NCBI GenBank assembly: GCA_035534455.1
Contig: DATLRV010000037.1
Location: 1-64,000, forward strand
Reading direction: 5' to 3'
Origin: JAJYVT01 sp035534455
Lineage (GTDB): Bacteria > Actinomycetota > Acidimicrobiia > Acidimicrobiales > RAAP-2
Length of the DNA stretch: 64,000 bases
Positions 25,763-34,426 of this stretch are shown in pieces. The translations under genes and the position numbers were made by a program. The stretch's first letter is position 1; the number at the start of each line of letters is the position of its first letter. Below the pieces are notes generated by a model. It was not told the origin of the DNA, did not search any database, and was given only the letters and a program-made list of their open reading frames with translations.

Positions 25763-26975
25763 GGTCTCTCCACCCGTCGTGGTGTGCGACCACCCACCGG
25801 TCATCGAGCGAACCGTCGGGCGGCCCGTGGCCCGCGGGCGTCGCGATCCACACGGCGCGCACCGACGTCCGTCGGCGAAGCGCCGCGAGTGCTGCGTGCG
25901 TCCGGTCCGGGAAGTCGGCGGCGACGACCAGCGCGCTCGTCCCGGCGCCGAGCCGCGGGCCCTGCTCGGCGAGGACTCGCTCGATCGCCACCGCGCCGGC
26001 GGTCGTCACCCTGGCGAGAGCCTCGAGCATGGACGGCAGCGCACCGGCGGCGGCCGACGTCGGGATCGCGACGAGGCGCCCGCGAGACGTGCCGTTCACG
26101 AAGATGCCCGCCGGCACGCGCGCACCGACGAGCGACGACACGATGCTCGCCGCGACCGACACGACCAGCTCGGTCAGGTCCGGCGCGATGCCGACCCTCG
26201 CCCGCGCCGGCGGCAGGAGGTCGACGAAGACGGCGACCCCGAGCGTGGTCGCGGGCTCGTGCACCCGCACGAGGAGCTCCCCGCGCCGCGCCGTCGCCCG
26301 CCAGTCCACGTGACGGACGGGGTCGCCTGGCGTGTACGCGCGGACACCGACCACGCGCGTCGGATCGAGCGAGAGGCTGCTGCGGACCCGCCGGTCGGCG
26401 ACCGGGACGCGCGCGGCGACGAGCGGCTCGGAGAGCGGGACGACCTTGGGGTACACGAGCAGCGACGTCTCGTTGCGCACCTCGCGTCGCTGCTCGCGCG
26501 TGCCGAGCGGACTGCCCGAACGCAACTCCGCCGGCCCGAAGATGTGCTCGCCTCGCTGGTCGCAGCACACCCGCAGGCGGCGGTGGATGCGCTGGTAGGG
26601 AAGCATCGCCACGACGAACTGCAGCTCTGTCCGCCATCCGGTGGAGACGACCGTCCCGCCCTCCACCCGCAACGTCGCCGGCACCTGCTCGCGGACGTGG
26701 AGCCACGTGAGCGGGAGCGGCTTGTCGTTCACGAGCTCGACCTCGAGGGTCACCGACTCACCGAACGTCGCACGACGGCGCGACAACGTGCGGACGTAGT
26801 CGACGCCCCCGAGCGACTCCCTGCCCCACACCCACAAGAGGAGCGCGGTGAAGACGACGAGGACGCCGGCGACGGCGACGTACCGGCCACCGACCACCCA
26901 TCCCACGACGGCGAGCCCTGCGCCTCCCGCCGCGGCGACCCACTCCCGGTCGATCCGGTCCCTCCGCACCCGCAC
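25737..26975 (-). CDS. DUF58 domain protein
   Basis: 412-residue protein with two N-terminal membrane helices (residues about 12-55), a beta-rich region, and the DUF58 signature (PGDPVRHVDWRATARRGELLVRVHEP) leading into a von Willebrand A-like domain where VFVDLLPPA replaces the usual VxLD start. GTG at 26975 is 16 nt after the MoxR stop; the GTG at 26969 is an in-frame alternative. No strong ribosome binding site precedes either. DUF58 proteins are paired with MoxR AAA+ ATPases that may act as metal-insertion or folding chaperones. Confidence 0.86.
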   Translation of the reverse strand: MRVRRDRIDREWVAAAGGAGLAVVGWVVGGRYVAVAGVLVVFTALLLWVWGRESLGGVDYVRTLSRRRATFGESVTLEVELVNDKPLPLTWLHVREQVPATLRVEGGTVVSTGWRTELQFVVAMLPYQRIHRRLRVCCDQRGEHIFGPAELRSGSPLGTREQRREVRNETSLLVYPKVVPLSEPLVAARVPVADRRVRSSLSLDPTRVVGVRAYTPGDPVRHVDWRATARRGELLVRVHEPATTLGVAVFVDLLPPARARVGIAPDLTELVVSVAASIVSSLVGARVPAGIFVNGTSRGRLVAIPTSAAAGALPSMLEALARVTTAGAVAIERVLAEQGPRLGAGTSALVVAADFPDRTHAALAALRRRTSVRAVWIATPAGHGPPDGSLDDRWVVAHHDGWRDRDVFELRT

Positions 26976-26991
26976 CGCCCGAGCCCGGGGG

Positions 26992-27954
26992 CTACCCCGT
27001 GACCTCGTGCTCGACGGGGACGGGCACCCTCTCGAGCAGGTCGCCGAGGACGCGCTCGGGCCCCTCGCCACGAAGCCGGGCGGGGGCGGCCAGGAGCAGC
27101 CGGTGGGCAAGCACCGGCTGGACGAGCTGTTTCACGTCGTCGGGGAGGGCGAACGCGCGCCCGTCCAGGAGCGCGCGGGCCTGGACGGCCCTGTGCAGCG
27201 CGAGCGCACCGCGCGGGCTCGCACCGAGGGCGAGCCGGTCGTCGGCGCGCGTGGCGCGCACGACGTCGAGCAGGTACGCGCGCACCGCGTCACCGACGAC
27301 GATCTCTCCCCGAGCGGTCTGCAGGGACACGATCTCGGCAGGCGAGGTCACCGCGGACAGGCGCGATGCCGGGTCCTCGCGGCCGAACCGCTGCAGCATC
27401 TCGTCCTCCTCCTCGACGCTCGGATAGCCCGGTGCGACCCGGACGAGAAAGCGGTCGAGCTGCGCCTCGGGGAGCGGGAACGTGCCTTCGAGCTCTACCG
27501 GGTTCTGCGTGGCCATCACGAGGAACGGCTCGGGCAGCGGGAGCGTCCGCCCGTCGACGGTCACCTGTCGTTCCTCCATCGCCTCGAGGAGCGCGGACTG
27601 GGTGCGCGGCGTGGCCCGGTTGATCTCGTCGGCGAGCAGGACCGGGGTGAACACAGGTCCCGGACGGAAGTCGAAGTCGGCGGTCCGCTGGTCGAAGACG
27701 CTCGACCCCGTCACGTCGCTCGGCAGGACGTCGGGGGTGAACTGCACACGGCGGAACCCGCACCCCATCGCCGTCGCGAGCGAGCGCGCGAGCAGCGTCT
27801 TGCCCACACCGGGCACGTCCTCCAAGAGCACGTGGCCACGGCACAAGAGCGCGACGAGGAGGAGGTCGACCACCTCGCGCTTGCCGACGACGACCGTGGC
27901 GACCGCGTCGCGAAGGCGCCCGAGCGGCTCGGGCGTCCGGCCTGCGTGCTGCAC
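26992..27954 (-). CDS. MoxR-family AAA+ ATPase
   Basis: 320 residues from GTG at 27954. Walker A is EDVPGVGKTLLA, Walker B LLADEINRA, with FLVMATQNPVELEGTFPLPEAQLDRF as sensor and arginine-finger region, all typical of MoxR. The open frame continues to a GTG at 28002, but that start would overlap the plus-strand promoter and riboswitch region, so the inner GTG is preferred; ribosome binding sites are weak at both. It leads the MoxR-DUF58-DUF4129 operon, divergent from the cobalamin-controlled operon. Confidence 0.92.
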   Translation of the reverse strand: MQHAGRTPEPLGRLRDAVATVVVGKREVVDLLLVALLCRGHVLLEDVPGVGKTLLARSLATAMGCGFRRVQFTPDVLPSDVTGSSVFDQRTADFDFRPGPVFTPVLLADEINRATPRTQSALLEAMEERQVTVDGRTLPLPEPFLVMATQNPVELEGTFPLPEAQLDRFLVRVAPGYPSVEEEDEMLQRFGREDPASRLSAVTSPAEIVSLQTARGEIVVGDAVRAYLLDVVRATRADDRLALGASPRGALALHRAVQARALLDGRAFALPDDVKQLVQPVLAHRLLLAAPARLRGEGPERVLGDLLERVPVPVEHEVTG

Positions 27955-27959
27955 GGCTC

Positions 27960-27989
27960 GTGACGCTACAGCGGCGAGGGCGCTACGAT
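27960..27989 (+). promoter_or_regulatory. Candidate promoter of the cobalamin-riboswitch operon
   Basis: GTGACG at 27960-27965 and TACGAT at 27984-27989 with an 18-nt spacer. Transcription would start about 27996, a few bases before the riboswitch P1 stem. Confidence 0.45.
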
Positions 27990-28001
27990 TCCCGGCGAAC
28001 A

Positions 28002-28150
28002 CAGGGCAGCGGACCCAGGAAGCCGGTGCGAGTCCGGCACGGTGCCGCCACTGTGATCGGGGAGCGACCCTCGCTGCAGGCCACGGCCCAGATCGGGCTG
28101 GAAGGTCGAGGGGAGCGTTGATCCGGAGTCAGGATACTGACCGCTGCCCT
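28002..28150 (+). promoter_or_regulatory. Cobalamin (B12) riboswitch
   Basis: The closing stem P1 is exact: AGGGCAGCGG at 28003-28012 pairs with CCGCTGCCCT at 28141-28150. Inside are the conserved core AAGCCGGTGCGAGTCCGGC, GCCGCCACTGTGA (28046-28058 region), and a B12-box-like GAGTCAGGATACTGACC just before the 3' P1 strand. A further small hairpin (CGGGG 28159-28163 with CCCCG 28172-28176) abuts the GGAGGAG ribosome binding site and may be the expression platform. The element predicts repression of the downstream ECF operon when cobalamin is plentiful. Confidence 0.93.
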
Positions 28151-28191
28151 CCCGAGAACGGGGCGTGAGCACCCCGGAGGAGCGTGCAGCC

Positions 28192-28743
28192 ATGGTCGAT
28201 GGTCCCACTCGCTGGTCCTTCTTCGACGCGCCCCTGCGCGTCCTCTCCCTTGGCGGGCTCCTGCTCGTCGCGGGTGCGGCCGCGGCCGCCTGCGGCAGCC
28301 CAAGCCCGTCGGGCTCGCCGTCGGCGACCGCCGCGACGTCCGGCACGTCCACGGGTTCGTGCACCGGCGTGCCCGGCGCGCACCACGCGCGCGTCGTCGT
28401 CGAGGTGTCCCCCGCCAAGGTGGTGGCGCGTTGCATCGGCTTCTCGTCACCTTCACTGCCGGCGCTGCGGCTCATCCACGAGAGCCACATCGAGCTCGGC
28501 ACCCAGGCCTTCAGCTTCGGCGTGGCCATCTGCCAGGTCGACAACGTCCCGGATCACTATTCCCAGTGCCTTGCGTCGGGAAAGAACTACTGGGCGCTCT
28601 TCGTGTCCAAGAACGGCCGGAAGTGGACGAGCCCGTCGGTCGGCGTGAGCGACGTCACGGTGCCGTCCGGAGGATCGATCGGCCTGCGCTACGACCCTCC
28701 CAACGGCAAGGCGGCGCCGCCACCACACCCGAGCCCGGCGTGA
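28192..28743 (+). CDS. B12-regulated lipoprotein with DUF4430/transcobalamin-like C-terminal domain
   Basis: 183 residues. ATG at 28192 follows GGAGGAG by 9 nt; a GTG at 28165 in the same frame lacks a site. The N-terminus has a hydrophobic stretch ending AAAACGSP, a lipobox, then a Ser/Thr/Gly linker. The C-terminal 110 residues contain GVAICQVDNVP, two Cys that could form a disulfide, YWALFVSKNGRKW and VPSGGSIGLRYDPP, the pattern of DUF4430 domains (related to the transcobalamin C-terminal domain). Position directly behind a B12 riboswitch and in GTGA overlap with an ECF T gene suggests a surface cobalamin-binding or handing-over role; that is inference. Confidence 0.8.
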   Translation: MVDGPTRWSFFDAPLRVLSLGGLLLVAGAAAAACGSPSPSGSPSATAATSGTSTGSCTGVPGAHHARVVVEVSPAKVVARCIGFSSPSLPALRLIHESHIELGTQAFSFGVAICQVDNVPDHYSQCLASGKNYWALFVSKNGRKWTSPSVGVSDVTVPSGGSIGLRYDPPNGKAAPPPHPSPA

Positions 28744-29573
28744 CCCGGCCGGCGGCGGTCGCCGTCTGGGTCGTCGCCGCCCTGGCGGTCGCGCTCCTCG
28801 ACGCCGATCCTGCCTCCCGGGTGTTGGTGCTCGCGGGAGCGTGGGCGCTTCTCTGGCGCCGCAGGGCCGCAGGACGGCGTCTCCGGCCGCTCGCCCTCGG
28901 TCTGTTCGTGGTGGGTCTCGTCACCGTGGCGTTGAACGGCATGCTGTCCCACACCGGGGCGACGGTCGTCGGCATCCTGCCGTCGTGGCTCCCGCTCGTC
29001 GGCGGCGCGGTCACCGCGGAGGGGTTCGCCGACGGCACCTCGATCGCACTCGGTCTCGTGGCGGCGATCTCGGTGACCGCGGTGCTGTCCGTGGTGGTCG
29101 AGCCGACCGACCTCGTCGACGCGCTCCCCCGGCCGTTCCATCACGCCGGTGCCGCGCTCGGCGCGGCGCTCAATCTCGTCCCGGCGACGGCCGCCAGCTT
29201 CGTTGCCGTGCGCGAGGCGCAGCGGCTCCGCGGCTGGCGGCCCCGCGGCACCCGCGCGCTGGTGGACCTGGCCGTGCCCGTGCTCCTCGGCGCGATCGAC
29301 CGGTCCGTGCAGCTCGCCGAGGCCATGGAGTCCCGGGCGTTCGGCGCGGGCAGGCGCACCACCATGGCCGCCGACGAGCGGTCCGCGCTGCTGGCGGCCG
29401 TCGCGGCGCTCGCGCTGCTTGCCGGTGCGCTCGCGGTCGCCGTATCCGCGGCCGGGCAGGGAAGCTGGTACCCCTACCCGGTGCCGACGGTGCCCTCGCT
29501 GGCACCGCTCGCCCTCGCGCCGGCGCTGCTCCTCGGGCTGGCAGGTGCCATCCTCCCGGCGGAGCCCCGGTGA
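28740..29573 (+). CDS. ECF transporter transmembrane (T) component, CbiQ/EcfT family
   Basis: 277-residue membrane protein with about six hydrophobic segments. The cytoplasmic coupling region has REAQRLRGWRPRG and a second AMESRAFGAGRRT motif, the two Ala-Arg-Gly-type helices by which EcfT/CbiQ contacts the ATPases. The GTG start at 28740 overlaps the lipoprotein stop (GTGA). It would link the paired ATPases to the substrate-binding S subunit encoded downstream. Confidence 0.9.
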   Translation: MTRPAAVAVWVVAALAVALLDADPASRVLVLAGAWALLWRRRAAGRRLRPLALGLFVVGLVTVALNGMLSHTGATVVGILPSWLPLVGGAVTAEGFADGTSIALGLVAAISVTAVLSVVVEPTDLVDALPRPFHHAGAALGAALNLVPATAASFVAVREAQRLRGWRPRGTRALVDLAVPVLLGAIDRSVQLAEAMESRAFGAGRRTTMAADERSALLAAVAALALLAGALAVAVSAAGQGSWYPYPVPTVPSLAPLALAPALLLGLAGAILPAEPR

Positions 29574-31069
29574 CGTCGGACCGGGTCAGTGGCGGAGGCT
29601 CGGGACGCGACGCCCCGACGGTGACCTTCGACAAGGTGACGTACTGCTACCCGGCGTGGACGGACCGGCCCGCCCCCGCCCTCGTCGACGTGGACCTCGA
29701 CATCGGGCCGGGACTCACCCTCGTCGACGGCGACTCGGGGTCCGGAAAGTCCACCCTGCTCCGGGTCTGCAACGGCCTGGTGCCCCACTTCCACGGCGGG
29801 ACGTTCCGCGGGCGGGCTCTCGTCTGCGGGCTCGACGTGCTGGCGACGCCGACGCGGCAGCTGGCCCGCCACGTCGGCTTCGTGTTCCAGGAGCCCGAGA
29901 CGAGCTTCGTCCGAGGGACCGTCGCACGTGAGGTGGCCTTCTTCCCCGAGAACCTCGGGCTCCCCCGGCCGTCGATCCGCCTGCACGTCGACGAGGCGCT
30001 CGAGCGGTCCGGGATCGGCCACCTGGCCGCGCGGCGGCTGTCGACGCTCTCCGGAGGGGAGCGCCAGCGGGTCGCCCTGGCTGCGGCGCTCGCGGCCGGT
30101 CCGTCGGTGGTGGCGATGGACGAGCCGATGTCCCAGCTCGACGAGCAGGGTGCGCGCGCGCTGACGGCGACGCTCCGCGCGCTGGCCGTCGCAGGCACCA
30201 CGGTGCTCGTCGCCGAGCACCGGCTGGCCCACCTCCCCGACGCGCGGCGAGTGTCGCTCGCAAGCGGCTGCGCGAGCGTCGGTGCGGCCGCGCCGGCGAT
30301 CGGCGCCTGCGCAGGAAACGCGGCCGTCGCCGGGCGGGGCGCCAGTCTCGCCGACCTTCCGGGGGGGCACCGGTGCGGAACGCCCGCGTGGTCCCTGTCG
30401 GGGGTGACGGTGGGCGTCGCCGGCCGGCCGCTCCTCGACGACGTGGATCTCTCGGGGAGCGCCGGCGAGGTGCTGGTCGTCACGGGGGCCAACGGATCGG
30501 GCAAGACGAGCCTGCTCCGCACGATCGCCGGTCTCGCCCCCCCGATCACCGGCGCAGTGGAGCGCCGCCCCGGCCGCGTCGCGTACCTGCCCCAGGAGCC
30601 GGGCCTCCTCCTCCACCGCCACAGCGTTCGGGCGGAGGTCGACCAGACGTTGCGGTGGTCGCAGTTGTCGGGCACAGCCGACGAGGTGCTCGAGGTGCTC
30701 GGCCTGCAGCGCCTCGCAGAGCGGGATCCGCGCGACCTCTCGGGCGGCGAGCGTCAGCGCGCCGCGCTCGCGGTCGTCCTTGCGGGCCGGCCGGCTCTCG
30801 CGTTGCTCGACGAGCCGACGCGGGGCATGGACACCGCCGCCCGGCTCGCCCTGTCCGCGGTGCTGCGCCAGCTCGCCGGTGCCGGGACGGCGGTCGTGGC
30901 CGCGACGCACGACCTCGGCCTCGCGCGGGAGCTGCAAGGGCGCGTCGTACGCATCGAGGACGGAGTGCTGGTCCCCGACGTCGACCGGCCGTCGCCCGAC
31001 CTGCCGTCCCCCGACCGGCTGCCGCCCGACCCGTCCCCACGCGCAGCAACGACGAAGAGTGCGTGGTGA
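29570..31069 (+). CDS. ECF transporter ATPase, two fused ABC domains
   Basis: 499 residues with two complete nucleotide-binding domains. Domain 1 (residues about 15-235): GDSGSGKSTLL, Q-loop FVFQEPE, LSGGERQR, VVAMDEPMSQLD. Domain 2 (about 280-480): GANGSGKTSLL, YLPQEPGLLL, LSGGERQRAAL, LALLDEPTRGMD. The fusion supplies both EcfA subunits in one chain. GTG start at 29570 overlaps the T-component stop (GTGA). The tail after residue 470 is Pro/Asp/Ser-rich. Confidence 0.95.
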   Translation: MTSDRVSGGGSGRDAPTVTFDKVTYCYPAWTDRPAPALVDVDLDIGPGLTLVDGDSGSGKSTLLRVCNGLVPHFHGGTFRGRALVCGLDVLATPTRQLARHVGFVFQEPETSFVRGTVAREVAFFPENLGLPRPSIRLHVDEALERSGIGHLAARRLSTLSGGERQRVALAAALAAGPSVVAMDEPMSQLDEQGARALTATLRALAVAGTTVLVAEHRLAHLPDARRVSLASGCASVGAAAPAIGACAGNAAVAGRGASLADLPGGHRCGTPAWSLSGVTVGVAGRPLLDDVDLSGSAGEVLVVTGANGSGKTSLLRTIAGLAPPITGAVERRPGRVAYLPQEPGLLLHRHSVRAEVDQTLRWSQLSGTADEVLEVLGLQRLAERDPRDLSGGERQRAALAVVLAGRPALALLDEPTRGMDTAARLALSAVLRQLAGAGTAVVAATHDLGLARELQGRVVRIEDGVLVPDVDRPSPDLPSPDRLPPDPSPRAATTKSAW

Positions 31070-31914
31070 GGCGGCACGCGGGCGCGGCGCTCCCCCTCGC
31101 GTCGCTCGTCGGCGCGTGTGTCTTTCTCTGGCCCTTCTTCGGCATCGGCCTGCCGGCGGCGAGCGCGACGGTCGCGTTCGGTGTCGGGACGGTCGCGGCG
31201 CTCGCAGCCGTCGAGCTGGCCGCGGGTCGCCTCGACACGCGCCAGCTCGCGCTCCTCGCCTCGCTGGCGGCCGTCGACGCCGCGGCCCGTGCCGTGGTCG
31301 TCACCGGCATCGGAGGGTTCAGCCCAATCTTCTTGTTGATCCTGTGCGGTGGCTACATCTTCGGAGCGGAGTACGGGTTCCTGCTCGGGGCGACCACGAT
31401 CCTCGTCTCGGCCCTGGTCACCGGAGGGCTGGGACCGTGGCTCCCCTATCAGCTCTTCGGGGCCGGCTGGGTCGGTGCGATCGCGGGCCTCGCCGGCCGC
31501 GGGCGAACCGGCCGGCCGACCCGCCGCGACGTCGTCGTGCTTGCGGTCGTCGGCCTCGTCACGGGCTACGGTTTCGGCGCGGCAATGGACGTGTGGAACT
31601 GGACCTTCTACCAGTCCGCCCCCGGCCTCGGATTCCACGCCGGCATGACGGTCACGCAGGCGCTGTCGCATTTCGCCCGCTTCTACGCCGTCACCTCGGC
31701 CGCGTACGACTCCTTCCGCGCGGTCGGCAACGCGACGATGGTCGCTGTCCTCGGCGCGCCCGTCCTCGTCGCCCTGGCCCGCCTCCGCGCGCGACTTCAC
31801 GTCTCGATCGACGATGCGGCCGACGGCCCTGGACCCCACGGCCGCCTCGAACCCGGGACTTTCGGACCCGGGACTTTCGAACCCGAGCCCCTCGGACCCG
31901 GACTTCACCACTGA
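31066..31914 (+). CDS. ECF transporter substrate-binding (S) component, probably for cobalamin
   Basis: 282-residue membrane protein with six or seven hydrophobic segments and the GGFSPIFLLILCGGYIFG / LLGATTILVSALVTGGLGPWLPYQLFGAGW pattern of ECF S subunits. The GTG at 31066 overlaps the ATPase stop as GTGA; GTG at 31063 is an equal alternative. Cobalamin as substrate is inferred from the riboswitch upstream of the operon. The C-terminal 40 residues form a low-complexity tail built from 15-nt repeats. Confidence 0.85.
   Translation: MRRHAGAALPLASLVGACVFLWPFFGIGLPAASATVAFGVGTVAALAAVELAAGRLDTRQLALLASLAAVDAAARAVVVTGIGGFSPIFLLILCGGYIFGAEYGFLLGATTILVSALVTGGLGPWLPYQLFGAGWVGAIAGLAGRGRTGRPTRRDVVVLAVVGLVTGYGFGAAMDVWNWTFYQSAPGLGFHAGMTVTQALSHFARFYAVTSAAYDSFRAVGNATMVAVLGAPVLVALARLRARLHVSIDDAADGPGPHGRLEPGTFGPGTFEPEPLGPGLHH
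31851..31910 (+). repeat. 15-nt degenerate tandem repeat at the end of the ECF S gene
   Basis: Four consecutive 15-nt units: ACCCGGGACTTTCGG, ACCCGGGACTTTCGA, ACCCGAGCCCCTCGG and ACCCGGACTTCACCA. They encode Pro-Gly-Thr-Phe-Gly-type pentapeptides at the C-terminus just before the stop codon at 31912-31914. Confidence 0.85.
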
Positions 31915-32097
31915 GTGCCCCGGTGCCGGGAGAGCGCCCGGAGTGCCCGGCCCCTCCCCCCAGCCCGCAGCAGGCCGCCGAGCGCCGCGGCGGCCCGCGC
32001 CGACGGGCGCGCCGAAGGGCGCGGCGAAGGGCGCCGGTAGTCTGAAGCGGACCTGCGCGCCGGCGAGCGGACCGGCGGCACGGACGGACGGGAGCGG

Positions 32098-34026
32098 ATG
32101 ATGCACGCGGGGGTCGCCGGCTGGATGGGGCTTCGCTCCATGCACAGAGACCGCTCGGTGCTCCAGCACCGCGTGAAGAAGGGCACGACGCGCCGGATGC
32201 TGCGCTTCGCGATGCCCTACCGCAGGGTCCTCATGGTCTTCCTCCCGGTGGTGGTCATCGACGCCGTCGTCGGCGCCGTGAACCCGCTCATCCTGCGCGA
32301 GATCATCGACCGGGGCATCCTCGGTCACGATGCCGCGCTCGTCGTCGAGCTCGCGCTGGTGGCCGCGGGATTGGCGATCTTCACAGCAGCTCTCTCGCTC
32401 TACCAGCGGCGGGTCTCCGCGATGATCGGCGAGGGGCTCATCTACGACATGCGATCCAAGGTCTTCCGGCACATCCAGCGCATGCCGGTCGCGTTTTTCA
32501 CGCGCACCCAGACCGGCGCGCTCGTGAGCCGGTTGAACAACGATGTCATCGGCGCGCAGCAAGCCTTCACGACACTGTTGTCGAACGTGATCGGGAACCT
32601 GCTCACCGTCGTGATCGTGGTCGGGGCGATGTTCTACCTGTCCTGGCAGATCACCCTCCTCGCCCTCGTGCTCCTGCCGGTGTTCCTCGTGCCGGCTCGC
32701 CTCGTCGGCCGGAGGATCGGGGCGCTGACCAAGGAGGGCTACGACCTCAACGCGCAGATGAACATGGTGATGCAGGAGCGTTTCAACGTCTCGGGCGCCA
32801 TGCTCGTCAAGCTCTTCGGCCACCCTGCGGCCGAGGCGCGCAATTTCGAGGACAAGGCCGCCAGGGTCCGTGACATCGGCGTGACCCAGGCGATGTACGC
32901 CCGGATGTTCATGGTCGCCCTCGTGCTCACCGCATCCCTCGCGACGGCGTTCGCCTACGGGTTCGGGGGCGTTGCCGCGGTCCACGGGACCCTGGCCGTC
33001 GGCACGGTCGTCGCGATCACCGCCTACCTCGCGCGGCTCTACGGTCCGCTGACCCAGCTCTCCAACGTGAACCTCGATGTCATGACCACCCTCGTCTCCT
33101 TCGAGCGGATCTTCGAGGTGCTCGACCTCGAGCCCATGATCACCGAGCGCCCCGACGCGGTCAGGGTGTCACGTGGACCGGCGAGCATCGAGCTCGACGG
33201 CGTGTCGTTCACCTATCCGGGCGCGGAGGAAGTCTCGCTCGCATCGTTGGAGTCCGTCGCCGTTCTCGAGTCACCCGTGCGCAACGAGGTCCTCCACGAC
33301 GTGTCCTTCCGCGTCGACCCCGGGCAGATGGCCGCACTCGTCGGACCCTCGGGCGCGGGGAAGACGACGATCAGCTCCCTCGTGCCCCGCCTCTACGACG
33401 TGACGCAGGGCGCTGTGCGCGTGAGCGGCGTGGACGTCCGGGACGCCACCTTGGACTCACTGCGCGACGTGATCGGTGTCGTGACCCAGGACCCCCACCT
33501 CTTCCACGACACGCTGCGCGCGAACCTCCTTTACGCCCGCCCCGACGCCAGCGACGAGGAGCTCATGGCCGCCCTCGAGCAGGCGCAGATCCTCCCGCTC
33601 GTCGCGTCGCTTCCCGACGGGCTCGACACCCTCGTCGGCGAGCGCGGCTACCGGCTCTCGGGCGGCGAGAAGCAACGCGTGGCCCTGGCCCGCCTGATCC
33701 TCAAGGCCCCCGACGTCGTCGTCCTCGACGAGGCCACCGCGCACCTCGACTCAGAGTCGGAGGCCGCGGTCCAAGAGGCGCTCCGGCGAGCGCTCGTCGG
33801 GCGCACCTCTCTCGTGATCGCCCACCGGCTGTCCACCGTGCGCGACGCGGACCAGCTCCTCGTCGTCGACGGCGGCAGGATCGTGGAGCGGGGGACGCAC
33901 CGCGAGCTCCTTGCGGCGGGCGGCCTCTACACCCTCCTCTACCACACCCAGTTCGCGGACCAAGAGGACGGCGCGCGACCGGTCGGGATCCCCGCGAGCG
34001 CACCGGCGAGCGGGCCGGTCAGCTAA
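32098..34026 (+). CDS. ABC exporter (fused membrane and ATPase domains)
   Basis: 642-residue half-transporter of the multidrug/lipid exporter type. Six membrane spans (residues about 40-320), with RHIQRMPVAFFTRTQTGALVSRLNND as the coupling region, then the ATPase: Walker A GPSGAGKTT, Q-loop VTQDPHLF, signature LSGGEKQRVALAR, Walker B VVVLDEATAHLD, H-loop IAHRLST. ATG at 32098 follows GGAGCGG; the ATG at 32101 is equivalent. It begins 183 bp after the ECF operon and is followed within 12 bp by a small basic protein gene. Substrate unknown. Confidence 0.94.
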   Translation: MMHAGVAGWMGLRSMHRDRSVLQHRVKKGTTRRMLRFAMPYRRVLMVFLPVVVIDAVVGAVNPLILREIIDRGILGHDAALVVELALVAAGLAIFTAALSLYQRRVSAMIGEGLIYDMRSKVFRHIQRMPVAFFTRTQTGALVSRLNNDVIGAQQAFTTLLSNVIGNLLTVVIVVGAMFYLSWQITLLALVLLPVFLVPARLVGRRIGALTKEGYDLNAQMNMVMQERFNVSGAMLVKLFGHPAAEARNFEDKAARVRDIGVTQAMYARMFMVALVLTASLATAFAYGFGGVAAVHGTLAVGTVVAITAYLARLYGPLTQLSNVNLDVMTTLVSFERIFEVLDLEPMITERPDAVRVSRGPASIELDGVSFTYPGAEEVSLASLESVAVLESPVRNEVLHDVSFRVDPGQMAALVGPSGAGKTTISSLVPRLYDVTQGAVRVSGVDVRDATLDSLRDVIGVVTQDPHLFHDTLRANLLYARPDASDEELMAALEQAQILPLVASLPDGLDTLVGERGYRLSGGEKQRVALARLILKAPDVVVLDEATAHLDSESEAAVQEALRRALVGRTSLVIAHRLSTVRDADQLLVVDGGRIVERGTHRELLAAGGLYTLLYHTQFADQEDGARPVGIPASAPASGPVS

Positions 34027-34037
34027 GAACTACGGCG

Positions 34038-34412
34038 ATGGCCACGACGCCCACCAAGCGCAAGCGCCTGCGGAGGCTCCGCGAGGCGCCCGCCCGCTTC
34101 ATCGGTCGCCACGCCTGGTTGCGGCGCCGCTACGCACGTCGGATCCTCCGCACGATCGACAAGTTCCAGGAGAAGGGGCGCCCCCTCCCCGAGAACCTCG
34201 TCCGTCTCGAGCGCCAGCTCCGCCGCGTCCCCAGGCCCAAGCGCCAGCAGCTCGTCGAGCAGATGATGGAGATGGGCTCGGAGGAGGACGTGACCACCAA
34301 CCGGGCGCTCCGGCGGGCCGCGGGCCGCCAGGAGCGCCAAAAGGGCCAGCGCGGCGGAGGCCAGCGCCCCGGCACGATGCCGGGACAGCCGCGCCAGCGG
34401 CCTCGCAACTGA
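34038..34412 (+). CDS. Small basic hypothetical protein
   Basis: 124 residues, strongly basic (many Arg, Lys, Gln), no membrane segment. The first half is helical in pattern (RRYARRILRTIDKFQEKGRPLPENLVRLERQL) and the tail is Gly/Gln/Arg-rich. It begins 12 bp after the ABC exporter and ends 15 bp before the MarR gene, so it fits an operon. No family was recognised; a nucleic-acid-binding role is possible from charge alone. Confidence 0.6.
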   Translation: MATTPTKRKRLRRLREAPARFIGRHAWLRRRYARRILRTIDKFQEKGRPLPENLVRLERQLRRVPRPKRQQLVEQMMEMGSEEDVTTNRALRRAAGRQERQKGQRGGGQRPGTMPGQPRQRPRN

Positions 34413-34426
34413 GCCTCCCGCCGCCG

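Noticed and set aside
30754..32985. 743-codon minus-strand open frame opposite the ECF S and ABC exporter genes
   Set aside because: No domain motifs, extreme His/Asp/Glu/Arg bias and overlap with certain genes on the other strand.
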